Shown: piece by piece, positions 51,338-59,103 of the stretch
How positions within the stretch are numbered: the first letter of the stretch is position 1
How the letters are laid out: the number at the start of each line of letters is the position of its first letter
Assembly: GCA_965223675.1 (NCBI GenBank)
Contig: OZ245013.1
Location: 496,001-560,000, forward strand
Source: JAGQKC01 sp965223675
GTDB taxonomy: Bacteria; Nitrospirota; Nitrospiria; Nitrospirales; UBA8639
Direction of reading: 5' to 3'
Length of the DNA stretch: 64,000 nucleotides
Notes under the pieces: generated by a model
Seen by the model: the letters and a program-made list of their open reading frames with translations, nothing else
Told to the model about the DNA's origin: nothing
The model's database searches: none
Translations under genes and position numbers: made by a program

Positions 51338-51558
51338 AAACTAGACCGTGTTACACTTGGGCATCTGCTATCGTACTGAGAGGAGAACTCTTGATCCTCA
51401 TCCAATTTGTGTATCATCAGCATAGGCTCTTAGAGCCATCGTGCCAAAGGCTGTGGTCAAGAAGGTGACCTTGCCCACGCACCTGAAGCATCGCATGCCC
51501 CCTGGCAAGGCGATCGTTCAGGAGTTCACATTGGCCTATTGGTCATGACTCCACTTGA

Positions 51559-51792
51559 GCGCCTGCTATCTCAGTCAATTCTGGCGAAGAGATCATCAAC
51601 AATGGAAGTCGCTTGTTTTCCATGGCTCTCAAGATGATCGTGCTCAACGCGTGGGCTGGAACACGTGTGACTCGTACAGGGTACCCTTTCAGTGAATCAA
51701 CTTTGCCGGAGCCTCTGGTGGCTATTGCTCATGAGGTCGAAGGTGTTCCAGTTGAATCGATCAGAAGTTTTTTGTACGCAGATTGGTCCTAG
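51559..51792 (+). pseudogene. Possible Tn3-family transposase N-terminal remnant
   Basis: An open run of 77 codons with no start codon context reads RLFSMALKMIVLNAWAG, then TLPEPLVAIAHEVEGVPVES and FLYADWS before a stop. The order of a leucine-rich helix, PxPLVxxIAxxxxVP and YADWS resembles the N-terminal DUF4158 region of Tn3-family transposases, where a YDWxGR motif ends it. It is preceded by another stop-bounded run (51440-51548) that is not recognised. The ~530 bp between scpB and the next gene contain nothing else. Confidence 0.3.
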
Positions 51793-51870
51793 AGAATCTT
51801 AATATAGGTATCGGTATGATACAACAGTCCCTCTAATTATTCCCATATATAGAAACTAAGAGTTGCCCCC

Positions 51871-54654
51871 ATGCCCTTGATTCTTCCTGACAAGAAATCT
51901 GCTGTTGCTCAAGATCTACATCGACTCCTTGGCGATGACAAAGTTAAAAGTGATACGTCGACGCTCAAGGCATACGCGGTTGATGCCAGTATTTACCGAC
52001 TATCGCCCCAAGTTGTCGTTTTACCTGATTCTGAAGAAGAGATTGACCGAATTGTCGAGTATGCTGTCCGCCAAGGAGTTCCTTTAACGGCGAGGGCGGC
52101 CGGAACGAATTTAACTGGTTCGGCGATCGGAACCGGAATCATTCTTGACGTCTCAAGAATGAACAGAATTCTCGAGGTCAATGCCACAGAAAAATGGGCG
52201 AGAGTTCAGCCTGGGATCGTGCTGGCAGAGTTAAATAGACAATTGTCAAAGCACGAATTGATGTTTGGCCCTGATCCATCCAGCGGTGATATGTGCAAGC
52301 TGGGAGGCATGTTGGCGAACAATTCTTCCGGGCCCCATACCTTACGATATGGATCGGTTAAAGATAATGTGAAGGCGCTTCGAGTTCACTTGCCTCAAAG
52401 TGGATGGCTACAAGCACAATCGTATGAAGTTGGTGATTCGACTCTCTCTGGAATTTTAACTGATCATCCTGCCCTTCAATCTCTTCTTAATATACTCGAA
52501 GAGCACAAGACTTTAATTCAATCCAAACGCCCTCATGTAAGCAAGAACAGTTCTGGATACAATCTGTTTGACTTGATGGATGGCATGAATTTAGGGGTCT
52601 GGGATTTGCCGAAACTCTTTGTCGGTAGCGAGGGCACACTTGGGATTTTCAGCGAAGCCACGATTCGATTAGTCGATCAACCAAAATCGACAGCATCCGC
52701 CCTCATTCATTTTCAAAATTTAGAAGAAATGGGAGAGGCGGTTCCAGATCTTTTGACACTCATGCCGAGTGCGCTAGAGGTGATGGATGCAAATACCCTG
52801 AATTTAATCGGGAGGCACACCTATGGGATTCCTCAGGATTCCGCTGCCACGCTATTGATTGAATTTGACCAGGGAGAAGATCCAGGAAGAAGTGAGCGAT
52901 TACTGAGCTTCTGTCGAGGCTACCGCCTGTCGTCGGATCCAGTTGTGGCTTTCGACGGTGAAAAGCAAAAAGAACTCTGGAAAGCACGAAAAGCGTTGTA
53001 TCCAACGCTGTATCGCTATGACCAACGAAAAAAACCGATTAATTTTGTTGATGATGTCGTCGTGACAGCAGAACGAACAGCAGAACTCATCCGTTACTTG
53101 GAAAGCTTCTTTGGGAAACAGGACATCGCCGTGGCGGTGTTTGGACACATTGGTGATGGCAACGCTCACATACTGCCACTCTTGGACCTGAATGATTCAA
53201 AGGACTTTCAAGGGATGGTCAATGCGCATCGCGAAGTGCATCAGGTTGTCCTTGAGCAGTTCGGAGGATCGATTTGCGGTGAGCATGGTGATGGCCGTAT
53301 TCGAGCGGAGATGGTACGTCCCATGTTTGGAGATGACCTATATCAAGTATTTGTCGAAGTAAAACGATTGCTCGATCCGCAAGGAATCATGAACCCAGGA
53401 GTAAAAATCAGCGAAGACTCATTCACCGAACACATCGACTATGAGCGTCTTGCCAAGCCCTGTGCGACCTGTGCCAAGTGCAACGCTGTGTGTCCTGTGT
53501 ATGATGTATTTCAATCGGAAGATATGAGTTCGCGAGGCTGGTTCGAAATCGTGACGGCGAAAGACTATAGCTATCTGAATTCTCAACGTGTGGTGGAGGC
53601 CTGTCTCAACTGCAAGTCGTGTCGTACTGTATGTCCGGCTGATGTCGATGTCTCTGACCTAATCTTACAACGTCGTGCGGAACACCCGAATCGACTCATG
53701 GGATGGGTCTTTGCCGTTCATGCACGTCCATGGATTTTTGAGCGTTTGTTAAAAATCGCTGCCACAACTCAAAAATTTTGGGATCAACCTTTTTGCCGAA
53801 GCCTTCTTGAAAAGCTGACATGGCCAGTGCTGCGCCTGGTGGCTCCAAACGCCAGAATTCCTCACGACCTTGTGCTTCCCCGATTAGCAAAACACACATT
53901 ACGAGAACGATATTCTGAGCTTTGCGAGGACAATGCAATCAAGGACTCGAAGGTTGCCTATTTCCATGGGTGTGCCGCTAATTATTTTGATGATGGTGTT
54001 GGTGATGCCGTGATTGGAGTTTTACGCAAGCAGGGCATCGAGCCAGTGATGCCGACTCAACGTTGCTCGGGAACGCCCATTGAAACCTATGGTCATCGAG
54101 AGTTGGTGAAGGACGGCGCTCGTGAAAATTTAGCGAATCTAGAATCCTTTGAGACGGTGGTGACTGGGTGTGCCTCCTGCACGCTCAGTTTGAAAGACTA
54201 TCCACGTTTGTTTAAAGGAGAGCCTGAAGAAACTCTCGCCAATCAATTGGCCAAACGTGTGAAACATATTTCTGAATTCGCAAGGCAGAAAAGCCAGACC
54301 GAACCAATCTCGTCAGACAGTCGACCACGAAAAGTCACGTATCATTCCTCATGTCATTTACGTGCAGCTGGTGTGACAAAAGCTCCACGAGAAGCCTTGT
54401 CGAATTTGCCGGGTGTGCAATTCGTTGAGATGCAAGACGCCGATCGGTGTGCTGGCGGAGCGGGAACCTATATTGTGAAGGATTATGACACTTCACAGAA
54501 AATCTTCGAACGTAAACGAAATGCCATTCTTGACACTGGAGCCGAGACTGTGGCGACCAGTTGTCCTGCTTGCATGATTCAGTTGAAAAACGGCCTACGA
54601 GGAAAGGTTACCGTTAAGCATGTGGCTGAATTGATGAACGAAACTAGCGAGTAG
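51871..54654 (+). CDS. FAD/Fe-S dehydrogenase, GlcD-GlcF-like fusion (D-2-hydroxyacid type)
   Basis: 927 residues in one chain. Residues ~35-215 are an FAD-binding PCMH-type domain: VVVLPDSEEEIDRIVEYAV, PLTARAAGTNLTGSAIG, DPSSGDMCKLGGMLANNSSG. Residues ~260-510 are FAD-oxidase C, ending GGSICGEHGDGRIR, which holds the His typical of D-lactate and D-2-hydroxyacid enzymes. Two [4Fe-4S] ferredoxin motifs follow: CATCAKCNAVCPVY (~531) and CLNCKSCRTVCPAD (~571). The last ~250 residues carry two CCG-type domains, with HGCAANYF, RCSGTP and YHSSCHLRAAG, and CPACM. The fusion resembles YdiJ and related D-2-hydroxyglutarate or lactate dehydrogenases that pass electrons to a membrane carrier. Substrate not determined. 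Confidence 0.9.
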   Translation: MPLILPDKKSAVAQDLHRLLGDDKVKSDTSTLKAYAVDASIYRLSPQVVVLPDSEEEIDRIVEYAVRQGVPLTARAAGTNLTGSAIGTGIILDVSRMNRILEVNATEKWARVQPGIVLAELNRQLSKHELMFGPDPSSGDMCKLGGMLANNSSGPHTLRYGSVKDNVKALRVHLPQSGWLQAQSYEVGDSTLSGILTDHPALQSLLNILEEHKTLIQSKRPHVSKNSSGYNLFDLMDGMNLGVWDLPKLFVGSEGTLGIFSEATIRLVDQPKSTASALIHFQNLEEMGEAVPDLLTLMPSALEVMDANTLNLIGRHTYGIPQDSAATLLIEFDQGEDPGRSERLLSFCRGYRLSSDPVVAFDGEKQKELWKARKALYPTLYRYDQRKKPINFVDDVVVTAERTAELIRYLESFFGKQDIAVAVFGHIGDGNAHILPLLDLNDSKDFQGMVNAHREVHQVVLEQFGGSICGEHGDGRIRAEMVRPMFGDDLYQVFVEVKRLLDPQGIMNPGVKISEDSFTEHIDYERLAKPCATCAKCNAVCPVYDVFQSEDMSSRGWFEIVTAKDYSYLNSQRVVEACLNCKSCRTVCPADVDVSDLILQRRAEHPNRLMGWVFAVHARPWIFERLLKIAATTQKFWDQPFCRSLLEKLTWPVLRLVAPNARIPHDLVLPRLAKHTLRERYSELCEDNAIKDSKVAYFHGCAANYFDDGVGDAVIGVLRKQGIEPVMPTQRCSGTPIETYGHRELVKDGARENLANLESFETVVTGCASCTLSLKDYPRLFKGEPEETLANQLAKRVKHISEFARQKSQTEPISSDSRPRKVTYHSSCHLRAAGVTKAPREALSNLPGVQFVEMQDADRCAGGAGTYIVKDYDTSQKIFERKRNAILDTGAETVATSCPACMIQLKNGLRGKVTVKHVAELMNETSE

Positions 54655-54726
54655 CAATTGTATCTTGAAAGAGATTCGTGGTTTAATGTCTAAGTGTAAT
54701 GCTGAACAATGTTTTGAGAGGATCGT

Positions 54727-55005
54727 ATGATTAAAGTTTTGGTATTTGGTCAAGTTCTTCAAGACGCTGTTGAAGAGCCAGAATTTGAATGTGAAATGCC
54801 TGAGCCGATGACGGTAAGAGAATTGTTTGAAACTCAAGCTGAAAAATTTGAGCCTTTCCAGTCATTTCTGAATTCCAATCAAGTGATGATGACGATTAAT
54901 CTGAAGATCTCAACATTAGAATCGAAAATTAAAGATGGTGATACCCTCAAACTCACTCACCAGTTTAACCCCGAGCTTGAAGGTGCCCGTTGGCATAATC
55001 CCTGA
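54727..55005 (+). CDS. MoaD/ThiS-like beta-grasp protein
   Basis: 92 residues. The fold pattern is beta-grasp: MIKVLVFGQVLQDAV (first strands), MTVRELFETQAEKFEPF (helix), VMMTINLKIST and IKDGDTLKLTHQFNP. IKDGDTL is a MoaD-type turn. A terminal Gly-Gly, needed for thiocarboxylate chemistry, is missing: the chain ends ARWHNP. So a sulfur-carrier role is unlikely unless the end is processed. It follows the fused dehydrogenase by 72 bp. Confidence 0.7.
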   Translation: MIKVLVFGQVLQDAVEEPEFECEMPEPMTVRELFETQAEKFEPFQSFLNSNQVMMTINLKISTLESKIKDGDTLKLTHQFNPELEGARWHNP

Positions 55006-55449
55006 AGTTTTTCCTTCGCACAATGTTGCATGTCTAAGTTTTTAATATCTGAAAGCTCTTTCAACTAGCTTTCGAACTGTACGTCAAGCCTAGCTACCTC
55101 AGACTCGATTAATTCTCTACTTTATATCGGACATAAGATGGATCGTAGTTAATTCGTATTTGACCCAATATCTCATTATTCTTGGTACTCTATCCCAATT
55201 GATGAACAAATGATCTTGAATTGATCACTTGGGCTAATCTTAACTTGAATCATAAATTTTGGGGACTCATTGAAAACTTCCAGCTCATAGATATTTAAAG
55301 GTGGATCAATATTGTCAACGGCTAATTTGAAATCTACCACATTTGAAAATTTTATTGTGGCAGGTTTTGGTCCCTGGTCTTTAGGGAGGTCCAAGAAGTT
55401 GCTGTTGATATGGTCTTCCCCCGGTTTTGTGGACAGGTAAGTTAAGAGT

Positions 55450-56588
55450 TTAGGATTGTTTCCCATAGATCGCTGGGGCCACCCCGTTGGTATAAGAGTG
55501 GCGGCGTTGACGATTATAAAACCGTTCGATGTACTCAAAGATATCGGTCCGCGCTTCCGCTCGGGTTTGATAGCGACGTCGATAGACCCGTTCCCGCTTG
55601 AGTAACCCAAAGAAACTTTCGGCCACGGCATTGTCATAACAATTGCCCACGCCACTCATGCTACTCACGATCCCATGCGAGCTCAAGAACGCTTGAAACT
55701 CCTCAGCAGTATACTGCGTGCCCCGATCCGAATGCAGAATGACCGTGTCCGGTGTGGTCCGTTGCCACACGGCCATGAGCACGGCTTGGAGAACCACCTC
55801 ACGCCCTAACGTCGGCTGCATCGACCAGCCAATGACCTGCCGAGAGCATAAGTCTAAGACCACGGCCAAGGAGAGCCAGCCCTCGACCGTCCGAATATAG
55901 GTGATATCCGTCACCCATTTGGTGTTGGGCGTGGCCGCGGAAAAGTCACGGGCGAGGTGATTGCTGACCCCTTCAGGCCGTTGTCCCGCCTTGCGGCCTC
56001 GCCAGCGCTTTTTGGCGGGAATCCCTTGAAGCCCTGCCTGTTTCATCAGGCGGGCCACCCGATGTCGACCGCACCGCTGGCCTTGCGCCCGCAATTCTTG
56101 CCACACCTTGGGACTCCCATAGACCGCATCATTGGCCGTATGAATTCGTCGAATCGCCTGCGTCAACTCGACATTGGCTACAGCTCGCGCACTCATCGGA
56201 CGAGCCTGCCTCGCATAGAAGCCACTGGGTGAGACACGCAAGAGACGACACATCATTCGGATTGGAAAGTATTGGCGGCAGCGTTGAATCATGGCGTACC
56301 TGGCTGTGACTCCCTGGCAAAGAACGCCGCCGCGTCTTTTAAAAAATCCCGTTCTCGCTTCACCCGAGCTAATTCCCGCTTGAGGCGAACAAGCTCCTGG
56401 TCTTTCGGGATCCCCTGACCTGGGAAAGTCCGGGGACCGGCGTGCTCCTGCTCTCGGCACCAGCGGCCCAAAACGTTGGCATGAATGCCTAAGTCGTCAG
56501 CCACTTGTTGCAGGGATCGGTCGGCTCCCTTCGCCATCTGCACGGCTTCGTGTTTGAACTCCTTGGTAAATTTCCTCCGTTGTCGCAT
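55450..56588 (-). CDS. IS3-family OrfAB transposase by -1 frameshift (DDE integrase)
   Basis: A -1 shift at T-TTA-AAA-G (56343-56336) joins OrfA to the frame RRGGVLCQGVTARYAMIQRC, in line with the programmed frameshift of IS3 elements. The catalytic core has Asp in TKWVTDITYI, Asp in LHSDRGTQYTAEEF and Glu in CYDNAVAESFFGLLKRE, the DD(35)E triad. The C-terminus FYNRQRRHSYTNGVAP is also standard. OrfA supplies DNA-end binding. No stop or frame break interrupts the core, so the transposase looks functional. Confidence 0.88.
56289..56588 (-). CDS. IS3-family OrfA (HTH transposase subunit)
   Basis: 99 residues. RRKFTKEFKHEAVQMAKG is the usual OrfA opening; SLQQVADDLGIHANVLGRW is the helix-turn-helix that binds the element ends; LVRLKRELARVKRERDFLK is the leucine-zipper segment. 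It lies first in the element, with the DDE domain encoded in the -1 frame downstream. The slippery heptamer T-TTA-AAA at 56343-56337 falls within the zipper end. Confidence 0.93.
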   Translation of the reverse strand: MRQRRKFTKEFKHEAVQMAKGADRSLQQVADDLGIHANVLGRWCREQEHAGPRTFPGQGIPKDQELVRLKRELARVKRERDFLKDAAAFFARESQPGTP

Positions 56589-56772
56589 GACACACCTCCC
56601 GGCTCATTATGAACCTTTTTGAATGTGTCCGCAAAAGCAGGGGAAGACCAATATCATCAATGGAAATTGCAATTTGATGATGACTCGGGTGCCAGCTTAG
56701 GTGGTAGATCCGTGCATCGTGGAGATTGCCCAAGTCTTTAAAGAATTTTGATGGATCATTGAGAGGTAGCAT

Positions 56773-57146
56773 AATAGACTCGATTTAATCGATTTCCTTC
56801 CTTTCAGCTAAAGACCTTCTCTTAACAATTCTAGTTTTGACACCATTTTGTTTGACATAGAAGTCAGCTAAGTTTTAGTACTCAGATTGGTACTATCGGT
56901 AATTTCGCCCTGATGTTTCTGTCTGTAGATACAACAAGAAAGAACTTAGAGAAAGACAGAAAAAGAGAGCGAGTGATGTGAGACTTTACGAGGAGGTCTT
57001 GGCTTTGGGCGATCTGTGAAGAGACTAATTTGATTATCTTCAATTGCTGAATCACTGCTTTGAATTTGAGCGACGGAGAGAAGTGCGCATATTGCATAAA
57101 TTACATATTATTTGTAAAATACATATAAATGGAAATGGAGGTGTAG
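56773..57146. other. Intergenic region with accA-end repeat copy
   Basis: About 370 bp upstream of the vapB-like gene. It holds a second copy of the accA 3' end (56986-57002, TTACGAGGAGGTCTTGG) and an AT-rich stretch directly before the antitoxin start. No promoter with clear boxes was found. Confidence 0.45.
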
Positions 57147-57422
57147 ATGGCAACCACTCAGACGATTAAGGCAACAGATTTAGTTCGTAATCTCTCAGGC
57201 ACGATAGATCAGGTGAGAATGTCGGGAAGGCCTATGTTAATCACGAAAGGCACCAAAGCTGTCGCTGAACTTCGTCCCCCCCCGAGGGTTGGATTTCCAA
57301 TTATAAAGCTAAAAGAACTATTTGAGTCATTACCCCAATTAGGTAAGGAAAACAAAGCCATGTTGCGGGATCTGGGGAAAGTACGCAAGAGTTTAAGCTT
57401 GCCTAAAAACCCATGGGACTGA
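57147..57422 (+). CDS. Type II antitoxin (Phd/YefM- or VapB-like)
   Basis: 91 residues. TIKATDLVRNLSGTIDQVRMSGRPMLITKGTKAVAELRP has the layout of the N-terminal Phd/YefM DNA-binding fold, in which a short helix pair and a strand (PMLITKGTKAVAEL) are standard. The C-terminal ~40 residues are Lys-rich and probably bind the toxin. ATG start after GGAGGTG. The stop overlaps the toxin start by 10 bases, so the pair is translationally coupled and should autoregulate. Confidence 0.82.
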   Translation: MATTQTIKATDLVRNLSGTIDQVRMSGRPMLITKGTKAVAELRPPPRVGFPIIKLKELFESLPQLGKENKAMLRDLGKVRKSLSLPKNPWD

Positions 57423-57829
57423 TCATTGACACAAATGTCTTTATTGATGCTGAACACCAGCGATTGGTGTTTAAAGAGCTCACTGTTTTGAGTGAATATG
57501 GTGAGGCTTACATGGCAGCCATTACGGTTTCAGAGCTTCTTGCTGGAGTCCATCTAGCCAAAACCCCTGAAGCCAGGGTCCAGCGGTTAGCTTTTGTTGA
57601 GGGAGTTCTCAGCGCTATTCCATGCCTCCCGTTTGAAGAAGCTGTGGCACGAACATATGCAGAACTCTATGCTCATTTTCTTAAGTCTAGTCCACGCACC
57701 AAACGCATACCCAATGTGCATGATCTACAAATTGCGGCCACAGCTATTACCAATGGATTTGCCGTACTTACGAACAACATACAGGATTTTAGAAAGGTCC
57801 CAGGTCTGAACATCGAAATTCCTCGGTAA
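57413..57829 (+). CDS. PIN-domain toxin (VapC-like ribonuclease)
   Basis: 138 residues. The PIN acidic residues are Asp6 in IIDTNVFID, Glu41 in TVSELLAG, Asp104 in HDLQIAATA and Asp125 in NNIQDF, so all four metal-binding positions are kept and the toxin should be active. VLTNNIQDFRKVPGLNI is the usual end block. VapC toxins cleave tRNA or rRNA. It overlaps the antitoxin gene by 10 bases. Confidence 0.9.
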   Translation: MGLIIDTNVFIDAEHQRLVFKELTVLSEYGEAYMAAITVSELLAGVHLAKTPEARVQRLAFVEGVLSAIPCLPFEEAVARTYAELYAHFLKSSPRTKRIPNVHDLQIAATAITNGFAVLTNNIQDFRKVPGLNIEIPR

Positions 57830-58107
57830 CCGTTTTGTACGGGCAATGTCATCTGACGCTGAAGTTAAAATGAAACAAGTCTCTTGCCCACCTCATTATT
57901 AACTGTGAGATCATGTTCCTCCTTTTTCAATGAGCACGATCTTGTCTGCTTCGTTCACTCCAACAACGTATAGCAAATCCAGTTCGTTGTCTAAGGTGAA
58001 ACTCTGTTCCTTAACTATCGGGCTAACCAAGAAGATAAGACATCTTTGTCTTCCCAATTTAATCCCAAAATTCTGAATATAGAATAAGAAAAAAATGATG
58101 TGTGAGA

Positions 58108-59103
58108 TTACGAGGAGGTCTTGGATTGAGTCGCTTCGTGGGTGTAGCGAATGGCTTCCATTTTTCTAAATTTTTGGTCACGCTCCTGTAGAAGAGTTTC
58201 GGTTGGGATTTTGTCAAGTTGTTGAAGGTTGGATTCAATGGCTTTTGAGAGTTGTTGTGCGGTGATTTCGGCATCACGGTGAGCGCCTCCCAATGGCTCA
58301 GGAATCACATGATCTACGATGCCGAGCTTTAAGAGTTCGGAAGCGGTGAGTTTAAGAGCTGAAGCAGCTTGAGACGCCTTTGAGGCATCGCCCCATAGAA
58401 TGGCGGCACATCCTTCAGGAGAGATAACTGAATAGATTGAATGTTCGAGGATCAAAACTCGATCCGCGACGCCTAAGGCCAAGGCTCCTCCACTCCCGCC
58501 TTCTCCGGTGATAATCGCGATGATGGGTACGCGAAGACGAGCCATCGTCATCAGGTTTCTGGCAATCGCTTCCGCTTGCCCTCGCTGTTCTGCATCAAGC
58601 CCGGGATAGGCGCCTGGCGTATCGATGAACGTGATGATTGGGCGCTGAAATTTTTCTGCCATTTTCATTAGCCGTAAGGCTTTACGATACCCCTCGGGAT
58701 TGGGCATACCAAAATTTCGTCGCATTCGTTCTTTCAGCGTTTTCCCTTTTTCTTGCCCAATCACCATCACTGGTCGTTCTTGAAATAGTGTAAATCCACC
58801 AACAATGGCCTGGTCATCACCAAACAAGCGATCGCCGTGGAGTTCCAGAAAGTCTTGAGTAATCAGGTCAAGATAGTTTGAAATAGATGGACGTTCAGGA
58901 TGTCTGGCGATTTGACTCCGTTGCCATGGCGTGAGGTTACTGTACAGTTCCGTTTCGAGGTCGCGCAGTCGTGCCGTTTGTTTTCGTATTTGGTCACGAA
59001 CAGACTTTTTGAGAGACCCAGACCGTTTTAGTTTATTGATCCGCTCTTCCAATTCCCGTATGGGTTTTTCGAAGTCGAGGTATTCTCTCACAAGTTTCTC
59101 CAT
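58108..59103 (-). CDS. accA: Acetyl-CoA carboxylase carboxyltransferase alpha subunit
   Basis: 331 residues, typical length. It transfers the carboxyl group from biotin to acetyl-CoA with AccD. FEKPIRELEERINKL (~12-26) opens the family, followed by PYLDLI-type core blocks: ISNYLDLITQDFLELHGDRLFGDDQAIVGG, ITFIDTPGAYPGLDAEQRGQ (~160-179), GEGGSGGALALGVADRVLILEHSIYSVISPEGCAAILW and LKLTASELLKLGIVDHVIPEPLGGAH. The ATG directly follows the dnaE stop with no gap, so the two are co-transcribed, an arrangement also known from other bacteria. Confidence 0.97.
   Translation of the reverse strand: MEKLVREYLDFEKPIRELEERINKLKRSGSLKKSVRDQIRKQTARLRDLETELYSNLTPWQRSQIARHPERPSISNYLDLITQDFLELHGDRLFGDDQAIVGGFTLFQERPVMVIGQEKGKTLKERMRRNFGMPNPEGYRKALRLMKMAEKFQRPIITFIDTPGAYPGLDAEQRGQAEAIARNLMTMARLRVPIIAIITGEGGSGGALALGVADRVLILEHSIYSVISPEGCAAILWGDASKASQAASALKLTASELLKLGIVDHVIPEPLGGAHRDAEITAQQLSKAIESNLQQLDKIPTETLLQERDQKFRKMEAIRYTHEATQSKTSS

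Larger units (their letters stand above)
55411..56650 (-). mobile_element. IS3-family insertion sequence, complete (1240 bp)
   Basis: The ends are TGGTCTTCCCC at 55411 and GGGGAAGACCA at 56650, inverted repeats of about 24 bp with a few mismatches that extend through CGGTTTTGTGGACA against the complement of TGTCCGCAAAAGC. They have the TG...CA termini of IS3 elements. A 3-bp direct duplication ATA flanks it (55408-55410 and 56651-56653). Both reading frames and the frameshift site are intact, so it may still be active. Confidence 0.93.
55176..56772 (-). pseudogene. Small hypothetical gene split by an IS3-family insertion
   Basis: The 5' part (56772-56651) encodes LHDARIYHLSWHPSHHQIA and ends at ISIDDI; the 3' part (55410-55176) continues NSNFLDLPKDQG and ends SSIGIEYQE. 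Removing the element and one copy of the TAT/ATA target duplication rebuilds GAT-GAT-ATC-AAC-AGC in one frame, giving a product of about 118 residues. No family is recognised. The intact reconstruction shows the disruption is recent. Both halves are on the same strand. Confidence 0.85.
56986..58124. repeat. 17-bp direct repeats of the accA 3' end around vapBC
   Basis: TTACGAGGAGGTCTTGG occurs at 56986-57002 and at 58108-58124, the second copy covering the accA stop and last codons. Similar flanking bases (GATGTG before both) extend the likeness with small gaps. The 1.1 kb between contains only the vapBC pair and ~280 bp of non-coding sequence. The arrangement is what site-specific integration into the end of accA would leave, although no integrase is present. 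Confidence 0.6.
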
